In this document: positions 7,201 to 7,280 of the stretch, piece by piece
Numbering within the stretch: position 1 is the first letter of the stretch
Layout: the number at the start of each line of letters is the position of its first letter
Source of the DNA: an uncultured Collinsella sp.
GTDB lineage: Bacteria > Actinomycetota > Coriobacteriia > Coriobacteriales > Coriobacteriaceae
DNA: 7,280 bases
Direction: 5' to 3'
Assembly: GCA_938045085.1 (NCBI GenBank)
Contig: CALINZ010000303.1
Coordinates: forward strand, 1 to 7,280
Made by a program: the position numbers and the translations under genes
The notes under the pieces: generated by a model
What the model saw: the letters and a program-made list of their open reading frames with translations, nothing else
The model's database searches: none
Told to the model about the DNA's origin: nothing

Positions 7201-7280
7201 TAGCACAGATACGCTCGAACTCCTCCTCGTTGAGCAACGGGCGCTCCAAGCGCACCAGCTGACAGGCCGTGCGGGAATCC
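4253..7280 (-). CDS. gltB: Glutamate synthase (NADPH) large subunit, 5' end beyond window
   Basis: This is the large (alpha) subunit of bacterial glutamate synthase, which uses glutamine-derived ammonia to aminate 2-oxoglutarate to glutamate in the cytoplasm. About 1008 codons are visible and the frame stays open to the window edge. The family is usually near 1500 residues, so the N-terminal class II glutaminase domain is missing only because the window ends; the in-frame GTG at 7253-7255 is not the start. Visible domains in order are the central domain, starting at RPLLNEEEFERI and running to about 6500; the FMN-binding barrel, with FNTGAMSYGS (from 6304 downwards) and SGHNGGSGA (about 5793-5761); the 3Fe-4S cysteines spaced C-x5-C-x4-C (codons within 5522-5557); and the C-terminal GxGxG beta-helix (about 5055-4600). 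A low-complexity Ala/Ser/Thr tail ends in TKKEA. It is translationally linked to gltD. The promoter lies outside the window. Confidence 0.97.
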   Translation of the reverse strand, partial: DSRTACQLVRLERPLLNEEEFERICAIDRVGFKTRRFRAVYRRDAGEGALQAALKQLAEDVETAVRDGVNIVVLSDRAAAGEVPVPSLLAVGCVHNHLIRAGVRTFADIVVECGDAVSPHDFAALVGYSASGIYPYNAHACIRDLAARGDLGVTAEQGIANYNKAATAGIVSIMSKMGISTVQSYHSAQIFEAVGFTPEFVNAYFAGTVSRVGGMGVEDVEREQNERYDAALAILKSPAPDQLPTLGLTKWRPLGGEDHLIDPQTVYLLQTACREDSYDTFKEYSARLHRTGRAVRLRDLLDFDASGRTPVALDEVEPALNIVRRFNTGAMSYGSISKEAHECMAIAMNRLHGRSNSGEGGEDPRRETPLANGDSKNSAIKQVASARFGVTSRYLCSAFEIQIKMAQGAKPGEGGHLPGKKVYPWIAEVRQSTPGIGLISPPPHHDIYSIEDLAELIFDLKNANPGARVSVKLVSEAGVGTIATGVAKGAADKILISGHNGGSGAAARDSIWHAGLPLELGLAEAQQTLLQNGLRSRVVLEADGKLMDGTDVAVACLLGAEEFGFATMPLISMGCLMQRDCQQDTCPAGIATQNCRLRHGFRGKPEHVEHFMLFVAEQLREVMASLGFHTVDEMVGHPECLRQIEVPGNRKANLLDLSPVLASATCEFGAHIPGADGRHFLPQMAADSELDKTLDSTLFVPYTADARAHLRPIRFRADIANVNRCVGTILGNAVTKAHPEGLPAGSITIDCDGSAGQSFGAFLPRGITLNVCGDANDYFGKGLSGGEVSVRPNPHATYKFDENIIVGNVAFFGATSGRGFINGLAGQRFGVRNSGATVVVEGCGNHGCEYMTGGLALILGEVGQNFAAGMTGGVAYVFDQYGTLDARVNHESVELKAPTAGELAQIRALIQEHVDATQSPRGIKLLYSFETMGKHFVKVIPTEYERVLAIVAAAEAIGKTHAQAEELAFDIVTGRADAADVARFDVAGGVAGAAPTTASSVASTKKEA

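Overview
The window is GC-rich bacterial DNA, and all four credible protein genes lie on the minus strand. Gene content, base composition and the style of the palindromic repeats suggest an actinobacterial gut anaerobe of the Coriobacteriia, most likely Collinsella or a close relative. That placement is inference from memory of the group; no rRNA or other taxonomic marker is present.

Read in the direction of transcription (from 7280 down to 1), the window opens inside gltB, the large subunit of NADPH-dependent glutamate synthase (GOGAT). Its N-terminal glutaminase domain lies beyond the window edge. gltD, the small subunit, follows after only 5 bp with its ribosome binding site inside the end of gltB. 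Together they make glutamate from glutamine and 2-oxoglutarate. A strong 13-bp hairpin (2709-2748) sits just after gltD. A 352-bp gene-free leader follows, then a 235-codon gene of unknown function (1706-2413) with a strong Shine-Dalgarno sequence.

The accessory part is 1-1705. One gene (274-1344) encodes an AbiEi-like/DUF559-like protein whose C-terminal PD-(D/E)XK nuclease-fold residues all appear intact. It is bracketed by two arrays of the same palindromic element: four copies upstream (1371-1668) and two downstream (128-265). Every copy has two 15-nt inverted arms based on GTCTCGATCTGTAAC, separated by exactly 27 nt. Neighbouring copies are separated by 23-24 nt of unrelated sequence, giving an 80-82 bp period. 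The arms are conserved while loops and spacers vary. One stem position shows G-C, G-T and A-T states across copies, as expected if pairing is maintained.

The most interesting feature is therefore the array-nuclease-array unit. It resembles in layout, though not in enzyme family, the REP/RAYT units in which a nuclease gene is flanked by the palindromes it acts on. A functional link between protein and repeats is a hypothesis. The repeats may equally be a genome-wide intergenic family that happens to flank this gene.
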